A stretch of 64,000 bases of DNA from contig PHTZ01000001.1 in NCBI GenBank assembly GCA_002813285.1, positions 890,501 through 954,500 on the forward strand, read 5' to 3'. Of this stretch, positions 51,976 through 63,894 are shown in pieces. The notes under the pieces were generated by a model. It was not told the DNA's origin. It worked only from the letters and a program-made list of their open reading frames with translations, and ran no database searches. The stretch comes from Flavobacteriaceae bacterium MAR_2009_75 (GTDB lineage Bacteria; Bacteroidota; Bacteroidia; Flavobacteriales; Flavobacteriaceae). The stretch's first letter is position 1. Every line of letters starts with the position of its first letter. The translations under genes were made by a program, and so were the position numbers.

Positions 51976-54951
51976 CTAAGACTCTTCAGCAGGTACTTTT
52001 TCACCAGACTTCAGACTCTTGTTCAATGTATCGAACATGACGGGCGTTGCAATGAACAATGATGAGTATGTACCCACGATAATACCGATTATCATTGCGA
52101 ACATAAAACCTCTCAACGATTCACCGCCAAAGACAAATATCGCCAATAATACCACCAATGTTGTCATCGAAGTATTTAAGGTTCTACTTAGCGTACTGTT
52201 CAATGCCAAATTGATATTGCCTCCGCCTCTCCATCCTTTCTCTCCGATAATCTCACGAATACGGTCGAATACGACAACGGTATCATTCAGCGAGTAACCA
52301 ATTACAGTAAGAATTGCCGCAATAAAAGCTTGGTCAATCTCCATATTAAATGGCATAATCGTACCAAATAAAGAGAAGATGCCCAATACAATCATAACGT
52401 CATGAAAAACAGCTGCAACCGCACCAAGCGAGAATTGCCATTTTCGAAAACGTAGAAGAATGTACAAGAAGACAACCGCTAGAGAACCAATAATGGCCAA
52501 AAATGCATTATTCTTGATATCATCGGCAATCGTAGGACCTACCTTGGTAGACTGCATAATACCTATTTGGTCTTCTTCGCTAATCGATATAAAATCTTGT
52601 TTGCTCATACCATCTGGCAGGTATTTTTGCAAAGAAGTGTAAAGCTTATCTTGAATCTCGTTATCAACTTCCAATCCTTCGACATCCACTTTATACGGAG
52701 TGGTAATCTTAATCTGGTTGTCTTCCCCAAAAGTCTTCACATTGGTACCGCTTCCAAATACATCATTAAGTTCAGAAGCAATTTCAGAAGAGTTCACAGG
52801 TTGTTCAAATCTTACTTGATACGAACGTCCTCCTACAAAATCAACACCCTCTTGAAGTCCGTTAGTGAGTAAAGAGAATACCCCTACCCCAACCAAAACG
52901 GCAGAAAAAATATACGCGAACTTACGCTTCGATAAGAAGTCGATATTTATATTCTGAAAAAGATTTTTGGTAATACCTGTTGAAAAATCCAATCTTCTTG
53001 TTTTACCACTCAAATACCAATCTACCAAGAGTCGGGTAATGAATATAGCAGTAAACAATGAAGTAACGATACCGATAATTAAGGTGGTCGCAAAACCTTT
53101 AATTGGCCCAGACCCAAAAATAAACAAAATGATTGCCGTTAAACCGGTAGTAATATTCGCATCTAAAATCGAAGAGAGGGCATTACTGAAACCATCGGCG
53201 ACGGCCTGTGATTTGCCTTTACCTTTTGCTATTTCCTCTTTAATACGTTCAAATATAAGTACGTTCGCATCTACCGACATACCAATCGTAAGTACAATAC
53301 CGGCTATACCAGGAAGCGTAAGTACGGCACCTAAACTGGTCAAGACACCAAAAATCAAAAGAATGTTCAAAAGCAATGCAATGTCTGCAAATACCCCAGC
53401 TCTACCGTAGTAAAATATCATCCAAATTAACACGAAAGCCATGGCTATCATGAAAGACTTAAAACCGCTATCAATAGCCTCTTGACCCAAAGACGGGCCT
53501 ACGATGGTCGCTTGAATAATTTCAGCCGATGCCGGCAGTTTACCCGCACGTAAAACATTAGCAATATCCTTAGTTTCGTTCACGGTAAAATCGCCCGTAA
53601 TTTCTGAACGCCCTCCAGATATAGGCCCTGAAGAAACTCCAGGTGCAGTATAAACCTTATTATCTAAAACGATAGCAATACCGGTTCTATTATTGTAGGC
53701 GTCGCCTGTTAGCTCTTCCCACTCTTTAGCACCCTTGGTGTTCATGGTCATAGAAACCGCGGGCTTACCACCCAAATCGAAATCGTCTCTTGCATCACTC
53801 ACCACATCTCCACTAATTCTTGGGGTGGCATCACGATTAGATTTAAGTGCGAACAGCTCTACTATTTCAGAATCTTCTGAAGGTCTCTCCCACAAAAATT
53901 TCACGAACTGCATGTTTGCCGGTAGTAATCGGCGAATCTCTTTCATCTTTAAGTAAGAACTGATCTCAGCAGTATCTTTTACGGCAGCTACACCAACAGC
54001 ATAACTAGGTGCACCCAATTGAAATTTATCGAATAACGGGTTGCGCTGACCTGCCAAGTCTAAAGAATCTTGTGAAACATCCGATAATAAAGAATCTAAT
54101 TCTGACTCTTCTTTAACAGGCTCTTCAACCTCATCGGCTTCAATCAAAGTTTTCAGTTTTTCGTTCGCTTGAAAAAAGAAACCTTGTAGTTCAGGATTAT
54201 TCGGAACATAGGTTTCCCAAAACTCCAATTGTGCAGTACTGGATAATAAATCTTGTGCTCTGGCTATATCTCTAGCACCGGGCAATTCGACCAAAATACG
54301 CCCAGAATTACCTTCACGCTGAATGTTAGGCTGAGTAACACCAAAACCATCGATACGCTCACGAAGTACTTCAAAAGCAGACACAATCGATTCATCTATC
54401 TTTCTACGGATGATGGGCTTAACCTCATCATCGCTCATTTGAAAATTGATTTCGTCACTTAAGCTCTTGTTGGCGAAGATGTCAGGCGACGCTAATTTGG
54501 TTTCGCCTTTGATATCATCCCAAGCTTCAAAGAAAAGTTCGACATAGGTGTTATCACTATTCTTAGAAGCCGAGTCAGCATCAGCTAGAGCTTTGTTGAA
54601 CACTGGATTTTTAGTATTGTTGGCCAATCCTTTCAAAATATCCTTAACGGAAATCTGAAGAGTAACATTGATACCACCTTTAAGGTCAAGACCCTTATTC
54701 AGCTCTTTCTTCTTGGCCTCATTGTAGTTCGTATAACCAAGAATAGAGTTATCACCAATTGAGTCAAGATATTGCGCTTCTAATGTTTCCCGTTTCGCTA
54801 TATACCCTTCTTCAGACTCTGAAATGCGGTTTACCGCAAATGCTTCAGCATCATTTTCAGCCTTGTTAGTGATAAAAGTGTAGGATAATTGATAAATACT
54901 TACCAGCCCGAACAATAGGGCGAAAAGTTTTATTAGTCCTTTATTTTGCAT
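51976..54951 (-). CDS. secDF: protein-export factor SecDF, fused
   Basis: Couples proton flow to pulling proteins out of the Sec channel. 991 residues, SecD and SecF in one chain as in many Bacteroidota. SecD part: LNKGLDLKGGINVTLQI (about 82-98), P1 head with FEVLRERIDGFGVTQPNIQ near 193, LAGAGRTFV-type base replaced by VLRAGKLPASAEI, then membrane helices with SVDANVLIFERIKEE near 560. SecF part: EGVDFVGGRSYQVRF near 702 and NDTVVVFDRIREI near 895. A long loop (about 260-330) is acidic and low-complexity. A terminator follows. Confidence 0.96.
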   Translation of the reverse strand: MQNKGLIKLFALLFGLVSIYQLSYTFITNKAENDAEAFAVNRISESEEGYIAKRETLEAQYLDSIGDNSILGYTNYNEAKKKELNKGLDLKGGINVTLQISVKDILKGLANNTKNPVFNKALADADSASKNSDNTYVELFFEAWDDIKGETKLASPDIFANKSLSDEINFQMSDDEVKPIIRRKIDESIVSAFEVLRERIDGFGVTQPNIQREGNSGRILVELPGARDIARAQDLLSSTAQLEFWETYVPNNPELQGFFFQANEKLKTLIEADEVEEPVKEESELDSLLSDVSQDSLDLAGQRNPLFDKFQLGAPSYAVGVAAVKDTAEISSYLKMKEIRRLLPANMQFVKFLWERPSEDSEIVELFALKSNRDATPRISGDVVSDARDDFDLGGKPAVSMTMNTKGAKEWEELTGDAYNNRTGIAIVLDNKVYTAPGVSSGPISGGRSEITGDFTVNETKDIANVLRAGKLPASAEIIQATIVGPSLGQEAIDSGFKSFMIAMAFVLIWMIFYYGRAGVFADIALLLNILLIFGVLTSLGAVLTLPGIAGIVLTIGMSVDANVLIFERIKEEIAKGKGKSQAVADGFSNALSSILDANITTGLTAIILFIFGSGPIKGFATTLIIGIVTSLFTAIFITRLLVDWYLSGKTRRLDFSTGITKNLFQNINIDFLSKRKFAYIFSAVLVGVGVFSLLTNGLQEGVDFVGGRSYQVRFEQPVNSSEIASELNDVFGSGTNVKTFGEDNQIKITTPYKVDVEGLEVDNEIQDKLYTSLQKYLPDGMSKQDFISISEEDQIGIMQSTKVGPTIADDIKNNAFLAIIGSLAVVFLYILLRFRKWQFSLGAVAAVFHDVMIVLGIFSLFGTIMPFNMEIDQAFIAAILTVIGYSLNDTVVVFDRIREIIGEKGWRGGGNINLALNSTLSRTLNTSMTTLVVLLAIFVFGGESLRGFMFAMIIGIIVGTYSSLFIATPVMFDTLNKSLKSGEKVPAEES

Positions 54952-55062
54952 TTTGCTAGTTTATTTAATTTGTGTTGATTACGATTTGTGAAGTTTAAAC
55001 CCTTAGACAAATCACATTTACATAAAGTAATTATGCGCCCTAGGGATATTTTTTAATAGAAA

Positions 55063-55680
55063 TTAGCTATTTCCATATACATAAGGGCCTGCCCTTACTT
55101 CAGGAATATTTTGTGAAGTTCTGTCAATTGCAATAGCAATATCTCTATTAATTTTATACGCTAAATCTACGTTAGCGTTTAGCTCAACAGCTATAGCATG
55201 GTTAAACAGTACAACTACCGGATTACCAAGTAAATTATCTTTATGTTTTTGAGGGTAAACAAGCGTTCCATTAAAGGTGAAACCACTATCGACTTGTTGA
55301 TGCAGGTCAGACACGACCAATTTGTACTTTTCAGGAAGCTGTTCGCCAGGATAATCAGAAGGAAATTCTTCTTCACCTGATAATGCCCATTGGTTTTCTT
55401 CAGAGAGAAATTTCTTTACACTATCTGCGTCAACATGACTATAATAACGAATACTTAATTGTTTGGCGTCATTTTCAATGATTTCGATAGCATCGACACC
55501 CAAGACTTGAAGCTTCTCGGTAATTACTGCCAAAACTTCATCATGAGCAGTTTCAGAAGCTAGTTCTGAACCTTCAAATTGTAAAGAAATTTGTTGGTTA
55601 GAAGCCTTCTTTTGCTCGTGACTTAACCCCAATAGGGCTAGAATAATAAATAAAGTACTTACGCACCATTTCGCATTCAT
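55063..55680 (-). CDS. exported protein resembling a SecD P1 head domain
   Basis: 205 residues with signal peptide MNAKWCVSTLFIILALLGLS. After this, residues of about 32-75 (ISLQFEGSELASETAHDEVL, VITEKLQVLGVDAIEIIENDAKQ) follow the pattern of the SecD P1 repeat (VLRERIDGFGVTQPNIQREG), although similarity is weak. A C-terminal part (LVVSDLHQQVDSG, PVVVLFNHAIAVELNANVDLAYKI) is not recognised. It sits 111 nt upstream of secDF on the same strand, between mdh and secDF. It may be an accessory of the export machine, or only a chance neighbour. Confidence 0.6.
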   Translation of the reverse strand: MNAKWCVSTLFIILALLGLSHEQKKASNQQISLQFEGSELASETAHDEVLAVITEKLQVLGVDAIEIIENDAKQLSIRYYSHVDADSVKKFLSEENQWALSGEEEFPSDYPGEQLPEKYKLVVSDLHQQVDSGFTFNGTLVYPQKHKDNLLGNPVVVLFNHAIAVELNANVDLAYKINRDIAIAIDRTSQNIPEVRAGPYVYGNS

Positions 55681-55762
55681 GCGGCAAATATAAAAAGAAA
55701 AATATGCTAGGTAGTATATTTTCTACAATATATGTATCTGAAGTTTATCTCTTCTTACACCA

Positions 55763-55797
55763 AGAAACCCTTTGTAGTTCAGCTACAAAGGGTTTCT
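55763..55797 (-). terminator. terminator of mdh
   Basis: Perfect 15-bp stem AGAAACCCTTTGTAG / CTACAAAGGGTTTCT with loop TTCAG, 23 nt past the mdh stop. Confidence 0.85.
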
Positions 55798-55819
55798 CAA
55801 ATGTATGTAAGTATAAAAA

Positions 55820-56746
55820 TTATAACTCTAAAAGACCATTTGTTTTTGACACACCTTCTGCACTTTCTTGCATTTTCGCTTTTTCGGCATCACTTAGTGG
55901 AATGTCAACAATCTTCTCGATTCCATCTTTACCCAAAATAACTGGCACACCGATACAAATATCATTTAAATTGTACTCACCTTCAAGAAGCGTAGAGCAC
56001 GGGAAAATTTTCTTTTGATCGCAAGCAATGGCTTGAACTAAACCAGATACAGCTGCACCAGGAGCATACCATGCACTGGTACCTAAAAGCTTTGTTAGTG
56101 TAGCACCACCCACTTTAGTGTCTTCGGCAACTTGTTGTAACCTATCTTCGCTCAAGAACTCGGAAACCCTGATACTGTTTCTTGTCGCATGCGATGTCAA
56201 GGGTACCATACCTACATCACTATGACCACCTATAACCATCCCATCTACGTCTGAAATGGGTGCTTCAAGAGCCTCGGCCAAACGGTATTTAAAACGAGCA
56301 CTATCAAGCGCCCCGCCCATACCTATAATTTTATTTTTTGGCAAGTTAGTGGTCTTATGAACCAAATACGTCATAGTGTCCATAGGATTACTAACAACAA
56401 TCATAGTCACATTCGGAGAATGCTCGATTAAACTAGCAGAAACAGATTTTACGATACCTGCGTTGATGCCTATCAACTCTTCCCGGGTCATTCCTGGTTT
56501 TCTAGGAATACCTGAAGTAATTACTGCAATATCACTGTTGGCTGTTTGTGAATAATCGTTGGTAACCCCTATAATCTTGGTATCAAAACCGTTTAAAGAA
56601 GCGGTCTGCATCAAGTCCATCGCCTTACCTTCTGCGTAACCCTCTTTAATATCTAATAAAACTACTTCTGAAGCAAAATTCTTAATGGCAATATATTCTG
56701 CACAACTTGCGCCTACTGCCCCTGCACCTACTACGGTAACTTTCAT
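55820..56746 (-). CDS. mdh: malate dehydrogenase
   Basis: Oxidises malate to oxaloacetate with NAD+. 308 residues, LDH-like MDH type. NAD-binding GAGAVG at 7-12. Substrate-binding Arg in SGIPRKPGMTREELIGINAG and DSARFKYRLAE; catalytic His in GGHSDVGMVPL. The long upstream intergenic stretch should hold its promoter. Confidence 0.97.
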   Translation of the reverse strand: MKVTVVGAGAVGASCAEYIAIKNFASEVVLLDIKEGYAEGKAMDLMQTASLNGFDTKIIGVTNDYSQTANSDIAVITSGIPRKPGMTREELIGINAGIVKSVSASLIEHSPNVTMIVVSNPMDTMTYLVHKTTNLPKNKIIGMGGALDSARFKYRLAEALEAPISDVDGMVIGGHSDVGMVPLTSHATRNSIRVSEFLSEDRLQQVAEDTKVGGATLTKLLGTSAWYAPGAAVSGLVQAIACDQKKIFPCSTLLEGEYNLNDICIGVPVILGKDGIEKIVDIPLSDAEKAKMQESAEGVSKTNGLLEL

Positions 56747-57066
56747 GTGTACTTATTTAATGATTAGTTAAAAATCGTCTAATTCCCCCGAAAAAATTCC
56801 AAAAAAGTATTGTTTTAGAGCTGTAAGGCCCCATTTTTCAAAGGATTTCAAAAATAAACAATCTTACTATAATAGTCTTGTAAATGAGGGCTAAATGCAC
56901 AAAAAAAATAATTTCAAGAATATCGATGAACTACGTTCTTGTTAAAATAATATGCTGTTTAACGAAGATAAAAGGCAATTGTGGTCGTACATCGAATTTT
57001 AGCAATACCAATTGAAATATGACCGTTCTAAATTCATTAAACCCCGAATCAAAAAAACCTACAGCA
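56747..57066. other. divergent intergenic region of mdh and lipocalin-like gene
   Basis: 320 bp, AT-rich. Short in-frame readings exist on both strands but none looks coding. I see no convincing hairpin or full promoter by eye. Confidence 0.4.
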
Positions 57067-57441
57067 ATGAAAAAGCTTTTTTCATTTTTAGCCATAGTGG
57101 CGATCATTCTGGTCAGTAATTGCTCCAGAATACCCGAAAACAATGATGAAGTGATTGGCATATGGTCTGATATAGAACTTAAATCATCAAGCTCAACAGC
57201 AAAAGAAGAAACTATAAGACAAGAGTGGATTTTTAACGATGCCTATTTAGGCAGATACCACGAAAAAAATAATGGTACGATTACTTTCAAAACAGACTTT
57301 GAATGGAGCGTAGATAATGACACCTACACTCTTTCATACCCTGGCACCGATATGCCTGACCTTATCGTATCTATGAAATCATCGGAAAGTGGTGCTACCC
57401 TTACCGATGCTCAAGGTAATATTTTAGCAGTACGAGAGTAA
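57067..57441 (+). CDS. lipocalin-like small lipoprotein
   Basis: 124 residues from MKKLFSFLAIVAIILVSNC, a signal peptide with lipobox VSNC (Cys19). An earlier start at 57019 would put 16 polar residues in front of it. The mature part (IGIWSDIELKSSSS, EWIFNDAYLGRYHEKNNG, FEWSVDNDTYTLSYPGTD) is beta-rich with the GxW-like WSD of lipocalin-type repeats. The family (lipocalin-like DUF) is common in Bacteroidota; the ligand is unknown. Confidence 0.75.
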   Translation: MKKLFSFLAIVAIILVSNCSRIPENNDEVIGIWSDIELKSSSSTAKEETIRQEWIFNDAYLGRYHEKNNGTITFKTDFEWSVDNDTYTLSYPGTDMPDLIVSMKSSESGATLTDAQGNILAVRE

Positions 57442-57470
57442 ATTTCACTAGGTTCAAATACGCAAAAAAA

Positions 57471-57493
57471 GCCGCAGTCGTAACGACTGCGGC
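57471..57493. terminator. bidirectional terminator before gyrB end
   Basis: GCCGCAGTCG / CGACTGCGGC with loop TAA, flanked by A7 and T5, lies between the convergent lipoprotein and gyrB genes. Confidence 0.85.
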
Positions 57494-57517
57494 TTTTTAT
57501 TTTTTCAACCAAACTTT

Positions 57518-59488
<1,971 letters not shown>

Positions 59489-59570
59489 TTAGACTTAATT
59501 TTTGGCAATCTCGCAAATATACGGAATACCCCATGAAATATAGGGTTTTAGCACTTTATTAACCTCTAAG

Positions 59571-59593
59571 TTATCAACAATATTTGTGGAAAA
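59571..59593. promoter_or_regulatory. pair of DnaA-box-like 9-mers upstream of gyrB
   Basis: TTATCAACA (59571-59579) and TGTGGAAAA (59585-59593, reverse of TTTTCCACA) both differ by one base from TTATCCACA. They are 5 nt apart and convergent, about 100 nt upstream of gyrB. They may bind DnaA for gyrB control. Confidence 0.35.
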
Positions 59594-59681
59594 TTATCCC
59601 TACAAAGTTCGCTTTCTTAATTAGCACTAAGACCTTCAAAAGAAAGTGGAATTAAGCCAGTTCACTCCAGCTACTAAACCA

Positions 59682-59714
59682 ACAAACCCTTTCACGAATT
59701 GTAAAAGGGTTTGT
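59682..59714 (-). terminator. terminator of asnB
   Basis: ACAAACCCTTTCAC / GTAAAAGGGTTTGT, an imperfect 14-bp stem with a 5-nt loop, 24 nt past the asnB stop. Confidence 0.7.
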
Positions 59715-59737
59715 ATAAATTTATAGCGTAAATTAAC

Positions 59738-61408
59738 TTATTTCTCATAAGCATCGGTATGCACCTTTGCTACGGCCCTACCAGAAGGATCATTCATGTT
59801 TTTGAATGCATCATCCCACTCTAGGGCAATCTGAGTACTACAGGCCACCGAGGCTTCTTGAGGTACACATAATGCGGCCGCATCTGACGGAAAATGAGAT
59901 TCAAATATAGAACGGTAATAAAATTCTTCTTTTGATGTTGGTGTCTGTAACGGGAAACGGAACTTGGCATTTGCCAATTGTTCATCGCTAACTTCTGTAT
60001 TGACAACTTCCTTGAGCGTATCGATCCAACTATAACCTACTCCATCAGAGAATTGCTCTTTTTGCCTCCAGGCCACACTCTCTGGAAGGTAGTCTTCGAA
60101 AGCCTTTCTGACCACCCATTTTTCCATACGCTCACCATTAATCATTTTATCTTGTGGGTTGATGCGCATAGCTACATCCATAAATTCTTTATCCAAGAAT
60201 GGTACGCGGCCCTCGATACCCCAAGAAGCCAAAGATTTATTAGCTCTTAAACAGTCATACATGTGTAATTTACTCAGCTTTCGTACGGTCTCTTCATGAA
60301 ACTCTTGGGCATTGGGCGCCTTATGAAAGTAAAGATAACCTCCGAAAAGCTCATCTGCTCCCTCACCAGAAAGCACCATTTTAATACCCATAGATTTGAT
60401 CACACGAGCCATAAGATACATAGGAGTAGAAGCTCGTATGGTCGTAATATCATAGGTCTCGAGATTGTAAATTACATCTTTGATGGCATCTAGCCCTTCT
60501 TGAATGGTGAACTTGATTTCATGGTGTACGGTTCCGATATGATCCGCCACCTTTTGCGCCGCTGCCAAATCGGGAGAACCTTCTAACCCTACCGAGAAGG
60601 AATGCAATTGCGGCCACCAGGCATCTTTAGTGTCGCCAGACTCAATTCGCTTTTGCGCATATTTCTTGGCGATTGCAGAGGTTACCGAAGAATCCAACCC
60701 CCCAGAAAGAAGAACCCCATAAGGTACATCAGACATTAATTGACGATGCACTGCTGCTTCTAAGGCATCTTTAATTTCTTGAATGCTGGTTTCGTTGTCC
60801 TTGACGGCTTCATATTCCATCCAATCTCTAGTATACCATCTTTTAAACTCACCTTCATCACTATGGTAATAGTGCCCTGGAGGAAAAAGTTCAATTTTCG
60901 AACAAGTGCCTTCTAAAGCCTTCAACTCTGAAGCTACATAAAAGGTTCCGTTTTGATCCCATCCGATATATAACGGAATAATACCCATATGGTCACGAGC
61001 AATGAAATATGTGTCTTTTTCAGCATCATAAATAGTAAAACCAAAAATACCGTTCATCTCATCTAAAAATTCCGGACCCTTTTCTTGGTATAAGGCAAGG
61101 ATAACTTCACAATCAGATTCCGTTTTAAAATTATAAGTGCCCTCAAACTGTTTTCTAAGTTCTCTATGATTATAAATTTCACCATTTGCGGCTAAAACAA
61201 GATTTCCATCTTCACTGAACAAGGGTTGTTTACCGGAAGCAGGGTCAACAATAGCCAATCGCTCATGAGCCAAAATAGCTTTGTCATCGGCATAAATACC
61301 ACTCCAATCCGGACCACGATGCCTAACTTTCTTAGACATTTCTAGCAACTGAGGTCTTAGAACATCTGAACTCTCTTTTAAATCAAAGGCACATACAATT
61401 CCACACAT
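59738..61408 (-). CDS. asnB: asparagine synthase (glutamine-hydrolysing)
   Basis: Makes asparagine from aspartate with glutamine nitrogen and ATP. 556 residues. The nucleophile is Cys2 (MCGIVCAF). The PP-loop is SGGLDSS near residue 236. Glutaminase residues RLAIVD and NGEIYNH are in place. It consumes the glutamine made by the two GS enzymes encoded elsewhere in the window. Confidence 0.97.
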   Translation of the reverse strand: MCGIVCAFDLKESSDVLRPQLLEMSKKVRHRGPDWSGIYADDKAILAHERLAIVDPASGKQPLFSEDGNLVLAANGEIYNHRELRKQFEGTYNFKTESDCEVILALYQEKGPEFLDEMNGIFGFTIYDAEKDTYFIARDHMGIIPLYIGWDQNGTFYVASELKALEGTCSKIELFPPGHYYHSDEGEFKRWYTRDWMEYEAVKDNETSIQEIKDALEAAVHRQLMSDVPYGVLLSGGLDSSVTSAIAKKYAQKRIESGDTKDAWWPQLHSFSVGLEGSPDLAAAQKVADHIGTVHHEIKFTIQEGLDAIKDVIYNLETYDITTIRASTPMYLMARVIKSMGIKMVLSGEGADELFGGYLYFHKAPNAQEFHEETVRKLSKLHMYDCLRANKSLASWGIEGRVPFLDKEFMDVAMRINPQDKMINGERMEKWVVRKAFEDYLPESVAWRQKEQFSDGVGYSWIDTLKEVVNTEVSDEQLANAKFRFPLQTPTSKEEFYYRSIFESHFPSDAAALCVPQEASVACSTQIALEWDDAFKNMNDPSGRAVAKVHTDAYEK

Positions 61409-61648
61409 ATCAATCTATATTATTTGTAATTTGAAAGCAAAGATGGGTCTAATCTTTCAATTTAAAAACACAATTGTAATTTTAGTTTCATATTGAAATA
61501 ATTTATATGATTATTACATGAAAATATAATTTTTATTCTTTTATCGGATTAAAAATCGTTCGTTCTGTAAGAAGGATTAATTTTAACGACTCTTTAGCTA
61601 AGAATAAATTAATTACTAACTAGTTTTATTGATTACAAACTTACGATT

Positions 61649-62197
61649 ATGAAAAAAGCATCTCTTATTGCACTTATGGCCATTGCCATGATTATTACTA
61701 CCGAAGCCACAGCTCAAAAATTTAGTGGGTTAGATAAAAGCCCGATGGATATGGCTTCTTACCCAACCGACTACAAAGTGGCGAACAAATCTGTGCGTGT
61801 TATCTATAGCAGACCCCAACTTAAAGGAAGGTCTTTATCAGAACTGGCTCCTGCCGGAGAGGTTTGGAGAACAGGGGCGAACGAAGCCCCGGAAATTGAA
61901 TTTTATACCGACGCAACTGTTGGTGGTAAACCGATAAAAGCCGGAACTTATTCTTTATTCACTATTCCAGGCGAGAGCGAATGGACCGTAGTTCTTAACA
62001 AAAAACTGAACCAATGGGGTTCGTATTCATACGATGAAAGCGCAGACGCCTTAAGAGTAAGTGTACCTAGTAAAGCTGACAGTAGCTCTCTTGAAGAATT
62101 TTCTATAGCCTTTAAAGAAGTTGAAAATGGTGCTCATATGGTTATAGGATGGGAAAAAACGCGTGTAGCTGTACCTATAACTTTTACTAAGATGTAA
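61649..62197 (+). CDS. DUF2911 exported protein
   Basis: 182 residues. Signal peptide MKKASLIALMAIAMIITTEATAQ. The DUF2911 core is SVRVIYSRPQLKGRSL, LAPAGEVWRTGANEAPEIEFYTD, GTYSLFTIPGESEWTVVLNK and WGSYSYDESADALRVSVP. This family is common in Bacteroidota; no function is established. A terminator follows. Confidence 0.88.
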   Translation: MKKASLIALMAIAMIITTEATAQKFSGLDKSPMDMASYPTDYKVANKSVRVIYSRPQLKGRSLSELAPAGEVWRTGANEAPEIEFYTDATVGGKPIKAGTYSLFTIPGESEWTVVLNKKLNQWGSYSYDESADALRVSVPSKADSSSLEEFSIAFKEVENGAHMVIGWEKTRVAVPITFTKM

Positions 62198-62222
62198 AAT
62201 TTCTTTGAGAAACCAATAATTG

Positions 62223-62250
62223 AAAAACCGAAGTGAGTACTTCGGTTTTT
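62223..62250 (+). terminator. terminator of DUF2911 gene
   Basis: AAAAACCGAAGT / ACTTCGGTTTTT, a 12-bp stem with loop GAGT followed by T7, 25 nt after the stop. It also lies just beyond the convergent amidohydrolase stop. Confidence 0.8.
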
Positions 62251-62277
62251 TTATTCTATAGTCAGCCGAATCTAAAG

Positions 62278-63894
62278 CTATCTCGCGATACCATCGATAT
62301 AGGTTTTTTCCACCTGTATGTCAGGTATCTTTTCAATTGGCACACTCATTATATCTTCATCAAGAATTACAAAATCTGCAAATTTACCTACCTCGATACT
62401 TCCTTTCTCATCTTCTTCAAAATTGGAATAAGCAGCCCAAACGGTCATGCCCCTTAAAGCCTCTTCACGAGACAAAGCCTCGTTCATTTGAAAACCTCCT
62501 TCAGGATGCTTTTCTAAATCCTGTCTTGAAACAGCTGCGTAAAAAGTTAGAAACGGACTTACTTGCTCCACCGGAAAATCAGTACCCAAAGCTACTAACC
62601 CTGCCTTATCTAAAAGCGTTTTATAGGCGTACGCACCCTTGATTCGTTTATCGCCCAACCTATCTTTGGCCCAATACATGTCGCTCGTGGCATGGGTAGG
62701 CTGTATTGAGGGTATAATTCCCTGTTCAAAAAAATTGAAATCAATTTCATCAATTACCTGAGCGTGTTCAATTTTCCAACGTCTATCGGTTTTCCCTGAG
62801 AGTACATCTTGATAGGCTCTTAAAACAACGGCATTGGCAGAATCACCAATGGCATGTGTATTCATTTGAAAGTCAGAGCGTGCTAACTTTCTTGCTAAAC
62901 TCTCTATGGAGTCAACAGGTGTGACCATTGCGCCGTAATGGTTATGCTTATCTGAATACTCTTGTTTCAACGCAGCTCCACGAGAACCCAAAGCACCATC
63001 TCCATATACTTTGACCGAACGTACGTTCAACTTCTCCGTCTTTACAGGGCCTTGTTCTATAAAATAATCGACCTCTTTTGCATAATTGCTGACCATGGCA
63101 TAAACACGAATAGATAACTCACCTGTTCTTTGCAAGCTATCGATCAACTCAATTGTAGAGCGATCAATACCGGCATCATTGACGGTTGTCAATCCATACT
63201 CGAAACAAATTTTTTCAGCATCTTTTAAAGCCTCAATACGTGTATTTAAATCGGGTGCAGGAATTACGGCATCTATCAATTGCATTGGGTTATCGACCAG
63301 TACTCCGGTTAATCCCGTAGGACCAACAATAATTTCACCACCAGCTACTTTCGTATTTTCGTCTATCTGCGCTAAATTAAGTGCAGCCTGATTTACCAAG
63401 AAGGCATGACCGTCTATTCTGCTCAATGCAACCGGTGTATCGGGGAATAATTCGTCTAGCTCCTTTCTTGTCGGAAAGTCCTTTTCTAGCCAATCATTTT
63501 GGTCCCAACCATGACCGATAATAAAGTCTTTATTGTTTTCTTTCTGAAAGTCTTTAACCCTTTGCAACACCTCATCATAACTTTTGGTACCGGTCAAATC
63601 AACAGATTGCTGATTGAGACCCAAATTATAAAAGTGGCAATGAGCATCTATTAAACCCGGTATTATCGTCTTTTCTTGGGCGTTAATAATTTGGGCTGAA
63701 TCGTATTTTTCAAGAATGACCTCGGATTTATCAACTGCCAGAAATTTCCCTTGGTGAACGGCAAAGGCCTCATTTTTAGAAAAATCTTCATCAACGGTAT
63801 ATACATTAGCATTTATAACAATTAAATCAACAATCTGCTTATCAGGCTTACAGCAAAAAAATAACAAGGCCAATAAAGGAAGAATTCTTGTCAT
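62278..63894 (-). CDS. amidohydrolase family protein (YtcJ-like), lipoprotein
   Basis: 538 residues. Signal peptide with FFCC (lipid on Cys14 or 15). Metal ligands: His85 and His87 in LIDAHCHFYN, with DGHAFLVN, VKVYGDGALGSRGAAL, NTHAIGDSANAVVLRA and ALGTDFPVEQVSPFLTF further on. This is the YtcJ/imidazolonepropionase-type branch. The substrate is unknown; it would act outside the cytoplasm. Confidence 0.9.
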   Translation of the reverse strand: MTRILPLLALLFFCCKPDKQIVDLIVINANVYTVDEDFSKNEAFAVHQGKFLAVDKSEVILEKYDSAQIINAQEKTIIPGLIDAHCHFYNLGLNQQSVDLTGTKSYDEVLQRVKDFQKENNKDFIIGHGWDQNDWLEKDFPTRKELDELFPDTPVALSRIDGHAFLVNQAALNLAQIDENTKVAGGEIIVGPTGLTGVLVDNPMQLIDAVIPAPDLNTRIEALKDAEKICFEYGLTTVNDAGIDRSTIELIDSLQRTGELSIRVYAMVSNYAKEVDYFIEQGPVKTEKLNVRSVKVYGDGALGSRGAALKQEYSDKHNHYGAMVTPVDSIESLARKLARSDFQMNTHAIGDSANAVVLRAYQDVLSGKTDRRWKIEHAQVIDEIDFNFFEQGIIPSIQPTHATSDMYWAKDRLGDKRIKGAYAYKTLLDKAGLVALGTDFPVEQVSPFLTFYAAVSRQDLEKHPEGGFQMNEALSREEALRGMTVWAAYSNFEEDEKGSIEVGKFADFVILDEDIMSVPIEKIPDIQVEKTYIDGIAR

